A DNA stretch of 64,000 bases from Gemmatimonadota bacterium (GTDB lineage Bacteria > Gemmatimonadota > Gemmatimonadetes > Gemmatimonadales > Gemmatimonadaceae), in the NCBI GenBank assembly GCA_028287235.1, contig JAQBQB010000012.1, forward strand, positions 1-64,000. Direction: 5' to 3'. Each line of letters opens with the position of its first letter. Position 1 is the stretch's first letter. Below the pieces are notes generated by a model. That model did no database searches. It was given only the letters and a program-made list of their open reading frames with translations, and had not been told where the DNA came from. Both the position numbers and the translations under genes were made by a program. This document shows positions 24,259-34,491 of this stretch, in pieces.

Positions 24259-24585
24259 TTACTTGCCTCCTCGCGCCGGAGCGCCACCGCCACCCGCCGG
24301 CGCCGACGTCTTCTTGTCGACGGCCTTTTGGCCGGTGTGTCCGCGGAAGAGCCGCGTCGGCGCGAACTCGCCGAGCTTGTGCCCCACCATGTTTTCCGTC
24401 ACGTACACCGGGATGAACTTGTTCCCGTTGTGGACGGCGAATGTATGACCGACGAATTCGGGCAGCACGGTGCTCGAGCGCGACCAGGTCTTCACCACGC
24501 GCTTCTCGCTCTTCGAGTTCAGCGCTTCGACCTTCTTGGCGAGCGCCTCTTGCACGAAGGGGCCCTTCTTTACGCTTCTTCCCAT
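24259..24585 (-). CDS. rpsS: 30S ribosomal protein S19 (uS19)
   Basis: [20 protein letters not shown] opens the protein and [20 protein letters not shown] with [18 protein letters not shown] form the core. The last 20 residues, starting [18 protein letters not shown], are a small Gly/Ala-rich tail beyond the usual 90-residue end. Confidence 0.97.
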   Translation of the reverse strand: MGRSVKKGPFVQEALAKKVEALNSKSEKRVVKTWSRSSTVLPEFVGHTFAVHNGNKFIPVYVTENMVGHKLGEFAPTRLFRGHTGQKAVDKKTSAPAGGGGAPARGGK

Positions 24586-24592
24586 AGTAACG

Positions 24593-24662
24593 GCAGGGTA
24601 TAGGGTCTTGGGCTTAGGGTGTAAGGAAGGGTCTAAACCCTAGACCCTACACCCTTTACCCT
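24593..24662. repeat. Heptad-periodic inverted repeat between rplB and rpsS
   Basis: Ten 7-bp units in unbroken phase: GCAGGGT, ATAGGGT, CTTGGGC, TTAGGGT, GTAAGGA, AGGGTCT, AAACCCT, AGACCCT, ACACCCT and TTACCCT. The first half (nnAGGGT) is the inverse of the second (nnACCCT), so the whole gap can fold into one hairpin. The rplB stop follows at 24664. Confidence 0.92.
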
Positions 24663-24663
24663 G

Positions 24664-25494
24664 CTACTGAGTCGCTTTGCCGCGCTTGCGGCCACGGACG
24701 ATCAAACGCTGCGACGACTTCTTCTTGTTGCGGGTCTTCACGCCTTCCTTCTTGCCCCACGGGCTGACGACGTTGCGTCCGCCGCGCGTACGACCGCCGT
24801 GCGGGTGATCGACCGGGTTCATGACCTCACCGCGGACCTTCGGACGGCGCCCCTTCCAACGGGTCTTACCGGCCTTGCCCCACGAGATGAGCTCGTGCTC
24901 CTCGTTCCCCACCGTGCCGATCGTCGCGTAGCAGCGGCCGTGAATCAACCGCATTTCCGTCGACGGCATGCGGAGCGTCACGTAGTCGCCTTCTTTCGCC
25001 ACGACCTGCGCCGACATCCCCGCCGAGCGGCAGAGCTGCGCGCCCTTGCCGATCTTCAGCTCCACGTTGTGCACCGCCGTACCGAGCGGCATCTCGAACA
25101 ACGGCAGCGCGTTGCCCAGACGAATGTCCGAGCCCGGGCCCGCCATGATCGTGTCGCCCACGCTCAATCCCTTCGCGTGGATGATGTAGCGCTTCTCGCC
25201 GTCGGCGTACGTCACCAGGGAGATACGCGCCGAACGGTTCGGATCGTACTCCACCGACGTGATCGTGCCGGCGATGCCGTGCTTGTTGCGCTTGAAATCG
25301 ATGATGCGGTACTGGCGCTTGTGACCGCCGCCGCGACGCCGCATCGAGATGTGGCCGTGATTGTCACGTCCACCGCTCTTCTTCACTGGTTCCAGCAGCG
25401 ACTTCTCGGGCGTGCTCGTCGTGATGTCGGAAAAATCCGACACCGTCCGAAAGCGCGTGCCCTTGGTCACCGGCTTGAATTGACGAATACCCAT
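24664..25494 (-). CDS. rplB: 50S ribosomal protein L2 (uL2)
   Basis: The 276-residue protein starts [20 protein letters not shown] and has [38 protein letters not shown] and the signature [17 protein letters not shown] with the His needed near the peptidyl transferase centre. It follows rplW by 17 bp. A heptad hairpin separates it from rpsS. Confidence 0.97.
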   Translation of the reverse strand: MGIRQFKPVTKGTRFRTVSDFSDITTSTPEKSLLEPVKKSGGRDNHGHISMRRRGGGHKRQYRIIDFKRNKHGIAGTITSVEYDPNRSARISLVTYADGEKRYIIHAKGLSVGDTIMAGPGSDIRLGNALPLFEMPLGTAVHNVELKIGKGAQLCRSAGMSAQVVAKEGDYVTLRMPSTEMRLIHGRCYATIGTVGNEEHELISWGKAGKTRWKGRRPKVRGEVMNPVDHPHGGRTRGGRNVVSPWGKKEGVKTRNKKKSSQRLIVRGRKRGKATQ

Positions 25495-25511
25495 GGTCTA
25501 TGCGCTCCGGC

Positions 25512-25799
25512 TCAGCCTTCGAAGATCTCGATCGTGTCGCCGGCCCGCAGCGTCACGATTGCTTTTTTCCAATTCGGACGACGACCGGTGGTCTTGCCCA
25601 TGCGCTTTTCCTTGCCGCGCTGGTTCGACGTCCAGACGCCGGTGACTTTCACGCCGAAGAGCTGCTCGATCGCCGAGCGGATCTGCGGCTTGCTCGCGTC
25701 GACGTGCACTTCGAAGGTGTACTCGCCGCGCGCCTGATAGGCCGCGCTCGACTTCTCGGTGATCAGCGGACGCACGATGGTGCGGTGCAGTGTCGGCAT
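25512..25799 (-). CDS. rplW: 50S ribosomal protein L23 (uL23)
   Basis: The 95-residue protein has the normal length. MPTLHRTIVRPLITEKSSAA, YTFEVHVDASKPQIRSAIEQ and FGVKVTGVWTSNQRGKEKR are typical uL23 segments of the tunnel-exit protein. It starts 3 bp after the rplD stop. Confidence 0.96.
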   Translation of the reverse strand: MPTLHRTIVRPLITEKSSAAYQARGEYTFEVHVDASKPQIRSAIEQLFGVKVTGVWTSNQRGKEKRMGKTTGRRPNWKKAIVTLRAGDTIEIFEG

Positions 25800-25802
25800 T
25801 GG

Positions 25803-26651
25803 TTACTTCCCCTTCTTCTTTGGCGTGGGGCGTTTCGCGTCGGGCGTGGGGCGCGATTCCTTCGTCGCGCTCGCCTTCTTCGCGGTGGCCTTTTTCGCCG
25901 GCGCAGCAGCCTTCTTAGCGGCGGTCTTCTTCGCAGGCTCTTTCTTCGCTGGCTCTTTCTTCGCGGCGGCCTTTTTCGCCGGCGCTGCGCTCTTCGCCGT
26001 CTCCTCGATCGGATCGAGCGTCTGGCCCAGTGCACCGGCCTCGATCAGCACCGTGTCCGACCACAAGATGTGGTAGGTGGACACGTCGCTGTACGGCATC
26101 ACGTGCACGGTCGGCAGGTTGCGGGCGCTCAGGAACACGTTCGGCTTCACGCTGTCCGTGAGGATGAGCACTTTCTGATCGCCGAGTCCGAGGCGCTCGA
26201 CGAGCGCCTTCATGCGCGACGTCTTTGGCGCGTCGTAGTCGAAGCGATCGATGATGAAGATCGCGTTCTCGCGGGCCCGGGCGTTGAACGCGCTCTTGCG
26301 CGCCAACGCGCGCACCTGGCGCGGCACGTACTGCGCGTAGCTGCGCGGAATCGGTCCGAACACCGTGCCGCCGCCCACCCAATGCGGCGCGCGAGCGGAA
26401 CCGGCGCGGGCGCGGCCCGTGCCCTTCTGCTTCCACGGCTTCTGGTTGCCGCCGGTCACGTACTTGCGGATCTTCGTCGACGCGTTGCCCTGGCGCTGGT
26501 TGGCGAGGAACGCCTTCACCGCCTGGTGCATCACCGGCATGTTCACGGTGCCGTCGAACAGCTCTTCGGGGAGCGCGACTTTGTCGCGCGTCGTGCCCTG
26601 GGAGGTGTACGCGGCCGCTTCGAACGATTGTGCTGTCGTGTTGTCAGCCAT
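25803..26651 (-). CDS. rplD: 50S ribosomal protein L4 (uL4) with Lys/Ala/Pro-rich C-terminal tail
   Basis: Residues 1-215 are uL4: MPVMHQAVKAFLANQRQGNA, KPWKQKGTGRARAGSARAPH and GPIPRSYAQYVPRQVRALAR. Residues 217-282 form a histone-H1-like tail with repeats such as PAKKAAAKKEPAKKEPAKK and AAPAKKATAKKASATK. The last 17 residues (SRPTPDAKRPTPKKKGK) are encoded by a 7-bp repeat of the kind found in nearby gaps. Normal L4 ends near residue 210. The frame has no interruption and the tail is basic, as expected for rRNA contact. Confidence 0.95.
   Translation of the reverse strand: MADNTTAQSFEAAAYTSQGTTRDKVALPEELFDGTVNMPVMHQAVKAFLANQRQGNASTKIRKYVTGGNQKPWKQKGTGRARAGSARAPHWVGGGTVFGPIPRSYAQYVPRQVRALARKSAFNARARENAIFIIDRFDYDAPKTSRMKALVERLGLGDQKVLILTDSVKPNVFLSARNLPTVHVMPYSDVSTYHILWSDTVLIEAGALGQTLDPIEETAKSAAPAKKAAAKKEPAKKEPAKKTAAKKAAAPAKKATAKKASATKESRPTPDAKRPTPKKKGK
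25821..25855. repeat. Heptad-periodic repeat inside the 3' end of rplD
   Basis: Five 7-bp units (TGGCGTG, GGGCGTT, TCGCGTC, GGGCGTG, GGGCGCG) match the units at 52591-52667 and 27852-27907. Because 7 is not a multiple of 3, successive units are read in different frames and give the RPTPDAKRPTP sequence of the uL4 tail. Confidence 0.75.
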
Positions 26652-26654
26652 GAT

Positions 26655-27341
26655 TTAAGCCTGCTTCCGAACGACCACGAAGCCACCGGTAGGACCGGCA
26701 ACCGAGCCGCGGATGTAGATCAGATTCCGCTCCATGTCGACCTTCTCGACGCGGAGATGGGTCTGCGTGTGACGCGCCGCGCCGTAGTGGCCCGGCATCT
26801 TCTTGCCCTTGATGACGCGCGACGGATCGGTACCAGGTCCGATCGAGCCGGGACGACGGTGCTTCGTGTTGCCGTGCGTGTTCGGTCCGCCGCCGATGCC
26901 GTAGCGCTTCACGACACCCTGGAAGCCGCGGCCCTTCGACGTGCCCGTGACCTTCACCTGATCGCCCACCGCGAAGATGTCGACCTTGATGATGTCGCCG
27001 AGGGCGTAGGTCGGAATCTCGATCGTGGCGTTGCCCGGCTCGTCGAGCCGAACGCTCTTGAGGATGCGCGGCGGCGCGTCGAGTCCCGCCTTCTTGGCGT
27101 GACCGACCGCGGACTTGTTCGCGCGATGCCCCTTCGGATTCTTCCCCTCGCCCTTCGCCGCTTCGCGGCGCAGGCGGGACGTGCCGTAACCCAGCTGCAC
27201 CGACGCATGGCCAGCTTTCTTCTTGTCCGTCACGCCGAGCACCGGATTCGGCTCGGCCTCGATCACCGTGACGGGAATCTGCTGCCCTTGCTCGTTGAAG
27301 ATCTGGGTCATACCCAACTTTTTCCCAATTATTCCGATCAT
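26655..27341 (-). CDS. rplC: 50S ribosomal protein L3 (uL3)
   Basis: The 228-residue protein starts MIGIIGKKLGMTQIFNEQGQ and has VKVTGTSKGRGFQGVVKRYG and GPNTHGNTKHRRPGSIGPGT, the two uL3 signatures. It lies 3 bp before rplD, but 184 bp after rpsJ, a gap that contains a heptad repeat. Confidence 0.97.
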   Translation of the reverse strand: MIGIIGKKLGMTQIFNEQGQQIPVTVIEAEPNPVLGVTDKKKAGHASVQLGYGTSRLRREAAKGEGKNPKGHRANKSAVGHAKKAGLDAPPRILKSVRLDEPGNATIEIPTYALGDIIKVDIFAVGDQVKVTGTSKGRGFQGVVKRYGIGGGPNTHGNTKHRRPGSIGPGTDPSRVIKGKKMPGHYGAARHTQTHLRVEKVDMERNLIYIRGSVAGPTGGFVVVRKQA

Positions 27342-27412
27342 CTGCTCTAGCTCCTCGAAGTCACTGCCGGCGTGAGCGCCGAATAGCAGTTGGACTGTGA
27401 CCGAACACTCTT

Positions 27413-27475
27413 GCTCTCTGTTGTCTGCGCCCGGGTCTCAGAGAGCTGAGAGCAGACTGCCGAGAGCTGAACAAG
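27413..27475. repeat. Heptad-periodic repeat between rpsJ and rplC
   Basis: Nine 7-bp units: GCTCTCT, GTTGTCT, GCGCCCG, GGTCTCA, GAGAGCT, GAGAGCA, GACTGCC, GAGAGCT and GAACAAG. GCTCTCT and GAGAGC units are inverse to each other, giving an imperfect hairpin. The remaining 120 bp of the gap hold nothing recognisable. Confidence 0.8.
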
Positions 27476-27525
27476 CGTGCCCGACCTGAATTGTTATTAC
27501 CCCCGCGGGCGGCTGACGCCGACCG

Positions 27526-27834
<309 letters not shown>

Positions 27835-27851
27835 TTATGGATCTCTCGTTA

Positions 27852-27907
27852 GTGGGCCGTTGGGCGGAGGGCGTGGGCAGTTGCGCCCCACGCCCCACAC
27901 CCCACGC
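27852..27907. repeat. Heptad-periodic inverted repeat between tuf and rpsJ
   Basis: Eight 7-bp units: GTGGGCC, GTTGGGC, GGAGGGC, GTGGGCA, GTTGCGC, CCCACGC, CCCACAC and CCCACGC. The next heptad, ATTACGC, contains the tuf stop codon. G-rich and C-rich halves are complementary. Confidence 0.88.
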
Positions 27908-27908
27908 A

Positions 27909-29111
<1,203 letters not shown>

Positions 29112-29150
29112 TGATCGAATCCTGTTTTGGTAGTGTACTGCGTGCCTTGC

Positions 29151-31253
29151 CTACGCCTTGATCTTGCTGATGATCTCTTCCGCCTTCGACTTCGGCACTT
29201 CTTCATAGTGCGCGAATTCCATCGAGTACACGGCGCGCCCCTGCGACATCGAGCGGAGCTTCGTCGAATACCCGAACATCTCGGACAGCGGCACCGTGGA
29301 CGCGATCACCTGCGCTTCACCACGCTGCGTCATGCCGCCGATCTTGCCGCGACGCGCCGACAGATCGCCCAGCACGTCACCCATGAACGCGTCCGGTGTC
29401 ACCACCTCCACGTTCATCATCGGCTCCAGCAGCACGGGATGCGCGCGCTTCGCCGCTTCCTTGAACGCCATCGAGCCGGCGATCTTGAACGCCATTTCGC
29501 TGGAATCCACCTCGTGGTACGAGCCGTACACCAGCTCGACCTTCACGTCCACCATCGGGTAGCCGGCCAGGATGCCGTTCTCCAGCGCTTCCTTGATGCC
29601 CTGCTCCACCGGCGCGATGTACTCGCGCGGGATCACGCCGCCCACGACCTTGTCCTCGAACACGAAGCCCGCGCCCGTCTCGGACGGCTCCATGTTGATG
29701 ACGACGTGGCCGTACTGACCCTTACCGCCCGACTGGCGAATGAACTTGCCTTCGACCTTCTCGACCCGCTTCCGGATCGTTTCTCTATAGGCCACCTGAG
29801 GCCGACCGATGTTCGCGTCGACCTTGAACTCTCGCATCATACGATCGACGATGATCTCCAGGTGCAGCTCGCCCATCCCCGAGATGATCGTCTGCGACGT
29901 CTCTTCGTCCGTATGGACGCGGAACGTCGGATCTTCTTCCGACAACTTCGCCAGCGCGATGCCCAGCTTGTCCTGATCCGCTTTCGTCTTCGGCTCGATC
30001 GCGACGTCGATGACGGGGTTCGGGAACTTCATCGCCTCGAGGATGATCGGATGATCATCGTCGCACATCGTGTCGCCCGTACGCGTGTCCTTCAAGCCAA
30101 TGGCCGCGGCGATGTCGCCGCAACGCACTTCCTCGATCTCCTCGCGCTTGTTCGCGTGCATCTGCAACAGACGGCTGACGCGCTCGCGCTTGTCCTTCGT
30201 CGAGTTGTAGACGTACGAGCCCGACTTGAGCGTGCCCGAATACACCCGGAAAAACGTCAGCTTTCCAACAAACGGATCGGTCGCGATCTTGAACGCCAAC
30301 GCCGCGAACGGCGCCTCGTCCGACACCGGACGCTCGGCCATCGTTTCGTCGTGGTGCGGCAGGTGCCCCTTGATCGGCGGCACGTCCTTCGGCGACGGCA
30401 GATAGTCGATCACTGCGTCGAGCAACGCCTGCACACCCTTGTTCTTGAACGAGGCGCCGCAGAGCACGGGAATCATCTTGCCCGTGACCGTCGCCTTGCG
30501 AATCGCCCGACGGATCTCGTCCATCGACAGCTCGTCGCCGTTCAAATACTTCTCCATCAACTCGTCGTCCTGCGCCACCGCGACGGCGTGATCGATCACG
30601 TCGTGGCGCGCCTGCTCCACCGCGTCCGAATACTCGGCCGGCACGTCGGTGACCGTGAAGGTCTTGCCGAGCGTGTCTTCGTCAAAGATGTACTGCTTGC
30701 GCTCGAGCACGTCGATGTGGCCCGTGAACAGCTCGCCCGAGCCGACCGGCAGCTGCAGCGGAAACGCGTCCTTGGACAACCGATCGCGGATCATGCGCAT
30801 GCAACGGTCGAAGTCGGCGCCCGTGCGGTCCATCTTGTTCGAGAAGATGATGCGCGGCACGCCGTAGCGATCCGCCTGGCGCCACACCGTCTCCGTCTGC
30901 GGCTCCACGCCGGCGACGGAATCGAGCAGCGTCACGGCACCGTCGAGCACGCGCAGCGAGCGCTCCACTTCGACGGTGAAGTCCACGTGCCCCGGCGTAT
31001 CGATGATGTTGATGCGATACTCGATGCCGCTGCGCGTCCAGAACGCAGTTGTCGCGGCCGACGTGATCGTGATGCCGCGCTCCTGCTCCTGCTCCATCCA
31101 ATCCATCGTCGCGGTGCCTTCGTGCACCTCGCCGATTTTGTGCGCCTTGCCGGTGTAGTACAGAATGCGCTCGGTCGTGGTCGTCTTACCGGCATCGATG
31201 TGGGCCATGATGCCGATATTGCGATAATGATCGAGCGAAGTTACGCGGGCCAT
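29151..31253 (-). CDS. fusA: Elongation factor G
   Basis: The 700-residue translocase GTPase has G1 [21 protein letters not shown]3 [20 protein letters not shown] and G4 [10 protein letters not shown]; domains II-V follow, with [20 protein letters not shown] and [17 protein letters not shown] near the end. It is the first gene of its transcript in this genome, because rpsL-rpsG are separated from it by 3.9 kb. A leader of about 440 bp with hairpins precedes it. Confidence 0.98.
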   Translation of the reverse strand: MARVTSLDHYRNIGIMAHIDAGKTTTTERILYYTGKAHKIGEVHEGTATMDWMEQEQERGITITSAATTAFWTRSGIEYRINIIDTPGHVDFTVEVERSLRVLDGAVTLLDSVAGVEPQTETVWRQADRYGVPRIIFSNKMDRTGADFDRCMRMIRDRLSKDAFPLQLPVGSGELFTGHIDVLERKQYIFDEDTLGKTFTVTDVPAEYSDAVEQARHDVIDHAVAVAQDDELMEKYLNGDELSMDEIRRAIRKATVTGKMIPVLCGASFKNKGVQALLDAVIDYLPSPKDVPPIKGHLPHHDETMAERPVSDEAPFAALAFKIATDPFVGKLTFFRVYSGTLKSGSYVYNSTKDKRERVSRLLQMHANKREEIEEVRCGDIAAAIGLKDTRTGDTMCDDDHPIILEAMKFPNPVIDVAIEPKTKADQDKLGIALAKLSEEDPTFRVHTDEETSQTIISGMGELHLEIIVDRMMREFKVDANIGRPQVAYRETIRKRVEKVEGKFIRQSGGKGQYGHVVINMEPSETGAGFVFEDKVVGGVIPREYIAPVEQGIKEALENGILAGYPMVDVKVELVYGSYHEVDSSEMAFKIAGSMAFKEAAKRAHPVLLEPMMNVEVVTPDAFMGDVLGDLSARRGKIGGMTQRGEAQVIASTVPLSEMFGYSTKLRSMSQGRAVYSMEFAHYEEVPKSKAEEIISKIKA

Positions 31254-31342
31254 ATATGAGTCAGCTGTTGGCTATGAACTGTTTGGTCGACTACTCGTCT
31301 TCGAACTGCTATTTCAAACTCTCATTTCGAACTTCTACCAGC

Positions 31343-31391
31343 AAAAACGCGGGTGGACCGGGCGCCCTCGTAAGGGCCGGTGTCCATCCGC
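31343..31391 (-). terminator. Hairpin with U-run in the fusA leader (possible attenuator)
   Basis: On the minus strand GGATGGACACCGG and CCCGGTCCACC pair around CCCTTACGAGGGCG, followed by CGCGTTTTTGC. It lies about 90 bp before the fusA start with no gene ending just upstream, so it would act inside the leader transcript. Attenuation is inference. Confidence 0.5.
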
Positions 31392-31702
31392 CACCGCCGG
31401 GTGCACTCGTCACTGCTGCGCGAGTGGGGACCCAAGGCGCATCAGTCTCTCCCTGACGGAGATCCCTCACAGCGGTCGCGCGGGTGCGCGAGCTCGGCTC
31501 GGGACTGACTGACGTTGAATTGTCCTGCGTCGCTTGTCGGGAATCTCGGCACTCGCGAGAGCGCGTCGATCGGAGCAGACCCCTGCGCGAACGCAGGCCC
31601 ATAAGTGTCGGCGCGCAGCTCGCCGAAGGTGGTGCAAGGTGGTGCGTCGATCGCTACGAGGGAGGTGCCGAACGACTGGAGCTAAAACCCCGTAGCCCCT
31701 TG

Positions 31703-31730
31703 AATTTATTGAGTATTGGGCCCATGTCAA
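31703..31730 (-). promoter_or_regulatory. Candidate promoter for fusA-tuf
   Basis: On the minus strand TTGACA (31725-31730) and TAAATT (31703-31708) are 16 bp apart, directly after the terminator of the plug-domain gene. The -35 box is perfect and the -10 box is moderate. It would give a leader of roughly 440 nt. Confidence 0.55.
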
Positions 31731-31733
31731 CCG

Positions 31734-31765
31734 GCGAGGGTCGACCCGTGAAGAGTCGACCCTCG
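31734..31765 (-). terminator. Hairpin after the plug-domain gene
   Basis: GCGAGGGTCGAC and GTCGACCCTCGC form a perfect 12-bp stem with a 8-nt loop, 20 bp after the stop codon. No long U-run follows, so termination may be weak or Rho-assisted. Confidence 0.6.
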
Positions 31766-31785
31766 CTCCTTCGCCCGGCCCAGCA

Positions 31786-32631
31786 CTAGGGCTTCTTGCT
31801 CCAGATCGCGACCGCGCCGCAGCGCAGATCCGGCTGAGCGAACTCGGGCGGCATCTCCGACAGCCCGCGGAACACCTCGATGCCCTCGATCGTGTCCAGC
31901 TGCATCGAGCCAAGGCCGTCGGTCAGCGGATCGGTCCGCCCCGGCAAATCTACCCGGTGGCCGTCCACGAACCACCCCACATGACAGCTGCTGGACACCG
32001 GACCGCGGCTGCCGCCGCTCAACGCGCCCACGTTCCGCGTCATCTGCATCGACGAGGTCGAGCCCGGATCGAGCACCGAGAACCCCGGCACGTTCTGGAG
32101 GAACTCACCCAGGGTGTTCACGCTCGACTTCGCCAGCTGGTTGCGATCGTAGTGGATCCCCGAGCCGGTCGCGCGGCGCTGCTGAAACCCGTTCTGCGCC
32201 GTGTTCCGCACGCTCGCCTCGGCGGCCTTGGTCGCGTTGCCGTCCGGGCGGATGTGCTCCACCACGGCGATGTGATGCTGCGGATCACCGGCCTCGGCGA
32301 TCGGGAGCCGGATCGTCAGCCGCTCCCCGTTCTGCAGCGGCACCGGCGCCGACAGCACCGAGATGTACCCGGGCCGCACGGCGGCGATCTGGAAGACGCC
32401 GCGAATCGTCTGCAGCGCGAACTGGCCGAGCGAGTCGGTCGCGGTGTGCACCACCGCCGCGTCCGTCGACGGATCAACGAGCATCACGGTGCCCCGGACA
32501 GGCAAGCCGGTGGCGTCGTCATATAGAATGCCGCGCACATAGGCCTGTGCGTGAACCGACGCCGGAACCAGAACGGTGGAAACGATCAAGGTGGCGGTCG
32601 CGGCCGCGCGGTGAATCGAACGGATGCCCAT
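31786..32631 (-). CDS. Exported carboxypeptidase-regulatory plus TonB plug-domain protein, no barrel
   Basis: The 281-residue protein has a signal peptide (ATATLIVSTVLVPASVHAQA), a CarboxypepD-regulatory-like domain at about 30-115 (VRGILYDDATGLPVRGTVML), and a plug-like domain at about 160-275 (NTLGEFLQNVPGFSVLDPGS; LDTIEGIEVFRGLSEMPPEF). A TonB-dependent receptor would continue with a beta-barrel of 500 or more residues, but this protein stops at AIWSKKP and a hairpin follows. Two Cys in SSCHVGW and DLRCGAV might form a disulfide. Such short plug proteins recur in bacteria rich in SusC homologues; their role is not known. Confidence 0.75.
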   Translation of the reverse strand: MGIRSIHRAAATATLIVSTVLVPASVHAQAYVRGILYDDATGLPVRGTVMLVDPSTDAAVVHTATDSLGQFALQTIRGVFQIAAVRPGYISVLSAPVPLQNGERLTIRLPIAEAGDPQHHIAVVEHIRPDGNATKAAEASVRNTAQNGFQQRRATGSGIHYDRNQLAKSSVNTLGEFLQNVPGFSVLDPGSTSSMQMTRNVGALSGGSRGPVSSSCHVGWFVDGHRVDLPGRTDPLTDGLGSMQLDTIEGIEVFRGLSEMPPEFAQPDLRCGAVAIWSKKP

Positions 32632-33110
32632 GGTGCACCTCTCGTGCGTTTGTCACCGGGCCCCTATGCGAATTGCGCCTTGCAATCCTTCGTGCTTTTC
32701 TGGTCCGACCGCGCCGAGCTTTCGCCCCCGCACCCGACCCCACCCCACACGCCACCCGGTGACCTTGACATAGACCAGAGTCGTGCCAGAACGCTCATGC
32801 CCTTGGGTTTTTTTGCCCAAAATGTGACCGACTCTGCCGTGGGAGTTGTCGTGGAACCTGCCGTGCCCGCTACTCCCGCCCATCGCGCCGTTCGCGACAG
32901 TCCATTCCGGAAGAGCGATATTGAGCAAAATGATATTATAATTTTCTAATAGCGATCGGCAGTGGACGCCGCACGAGGCGAGCACGCAGGCGAGCACGGG
33001 GCGAGCGCGCGTCGAGGACGGCATTGTGATCCGCGACACAGGATCAGAAGATGGGTTCGCTCTACCATTCTTACGCCTCTTCCACGTCCAACCGCCTCAA
33101 AGGTCCACAC
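32632..33110. promoter_or_regulatory. Divergent promoter region with an A+T-rich island
   Basis: The 479-bp gap lies between outward-facing starts. TTGACA occurs on the plus strand at about 32765. TATAAT lies at 32937-32942 in a local A+T-rich stretch, but without a well-spaced -35 box. A TTGGG-T7-GCCCAA hairpin is at about 32803-32821. I see no coding frame with homology. Confidence 0.4.
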
Positions 33111-34490
33111 ATGCTTGTCCGCCCGCTCGTGCACCCGATCCTCCTGTCGTGTTTTGCCCTTTCGCTCACCGCCGTCGCATGCGGCGGCAGCGGAACGCCC
33201 TCGGCGCCCGGCGGAACGAATGGCGGCACGACCGGCGGCAGCACGGGCGGCTCGAACCCCACCGTCGCCTCCGTCGTCGTGACCGGCGCAACAGCGGTGG
33301 AGCTGGGCGGCACGCTGCAGCTATCGGCCGAAGCGCGCGACGCCTCCGGTGCGCCGATCGGCGGCAAGACCGTCGCTTGGTCGAGCTCGAGCGACGCCGT
33401 CGCATCGGTCGCCTCGACCGGCGTCGTGACGGCGCGCGCCGCGGGCACCGCGCAAATCAGCGCCGCCGTCGACGGAAAGAGCGGCTCGCTCGCCGTCACC
33501 GTCACGCCCCCGGTCGGCTCCGTAACGATCAGCGGCTCCGCGGCGGTGCAGGCCGGCGCGACCACACGGCTGTCGGCCCAAGCGCGGGATGCGGTGGGCA
33601 ACGTGCTCTCCGGGATCGCGACCACGTGGAGCACCGCCGACCCCACGATTCTCACCGTCGCCGGCGACGGAACCGTGACGGCGCTCCGCATCGGTACCGT
33701 GAACGTCACCGCCACCATGGGCAGCAAGACGGCGAGCGTGGCCGTCGTCAGCTCGCTCTCGCCGTTCGTGTTCACCTTCACTACGGCCACCAGCGCGGCG
33801 GACCAGCAGTTGATCAAGGACGCGGTGCAGCTCGCCCATGGGTACTTCCGTACGGCGCTGGGACGGAATCTTCAGAGCGCCACGGTGGTGGCCGGTGCGG
33901 CGAGCGATCCGGGGTGCGACACACGCACCGGCAACGCGGCCGTGGCCGGCGCGGGGTCGGCCATCATTTGTGTGAACAACTCGGGCTGGCTCAACAGCGG
34001 TCCAGTGCAAAAGCAAAAGATCGTCGTTCGCGAGCTGTTTCACGTTCTTCAATACGCGAATCACTGGCTCGGCATTCCCGAGCCAGGCGCGCAGTGGCTC
34101 ATCGACGGAAGCGCCGAGCTCGTGGGCTTCCGCGCGATCGCCGACAAAGGCACGCTGCCGATCGCCACGGCGCGCGGCTGTCAGGTCAAGCTGATCGCCG
34201 ACTTCACCAAAACCGCCACGCTCCTGCCTCTCAACCGCGTCGAGCTACTCGGCGATTGGCAGTCGACACAGGGGCCGATCCTCAGCCGCGCAGTGCTCGG
34301 CGTGGATCAGCTCACTGCCACCTCAGGCCTCGCGTCGCTCATGGCGTACGCCGACGCGCTCTCGAACGGCACGCCCTGGCAGACCGCGTTTCAAACGGTG
34401 TTCGGCCAATCGCTCGCGTCGTTCTATGCCCAGTACCCTGCCTATGAGAGCGGGCTGGCGGTTCCCGCGACCTACGCCTGCGGCGTGTAG
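33111..34490 (+). CDS. Ig-like (BIG2) lipoprotein with a degenerate metallopeptidase-like C-terminus
   Basis: I start at the ATG on 33111, which gives a lipoprotein signal (LLSCFALSLTAVAC). A Gly/Thr/Ser linker follows, then two bacterial Ig-like repeats at about 50-215 (VASVVVTGATAVELGGTLQL; ATVSWSS-like VAWSSSSDAVASVAS). The C-terminal 240 residues resemble a gluzincin-type peptidase: VVRELFHVLQYANHW, then QWLIDGSAELVGFRAI. Where HExxH is expected the first His is Arg (RELFH). The protein is thus probably surface-anchored and perhaps non-catalytic. It is convergent with the pilin-like gene, 1 bp apart. Confidence 0.75.
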   Translation: MLVRPLVHPILLSCFALSLTAVACGGSGTPSAPGGTNGGTTGGSTGGSNPTVASVVVTGATAVELGGTLQLSAEARDASGAPIGGKTVAWSSSSDAVASVASTGVVTARAAGTAQISAAVDGKSGSLAVTVTPPVGSVTISGSAAVQAGATTRLSAQARDAVGNVLSGIATTWSTADPTILTVAGDGTVTALRIGTVNVTATMGSKTASVAVVSSLSPFVFTFTTATSAADQQLIKDAVQLAHGYFRTALGRNLQSATVVAGAASDPGCDTRTGNAAVAGAGSAIICVNNSGWLNSGPVQKQKIVVRELFHVLQYANHWLGIPEPGAQWLIDGSAELVGFRAIADKGTLPIATARGCQVKLIADFTKTATLLPLNRVELLGDWQSTQGPILSRAVLGVDQLTATSGLASLMAYADALSNGTPWQTAFQTVFGQSLASFYAQYPAYESGLAVPATYACGV

Positions 34491-34491
34491 G

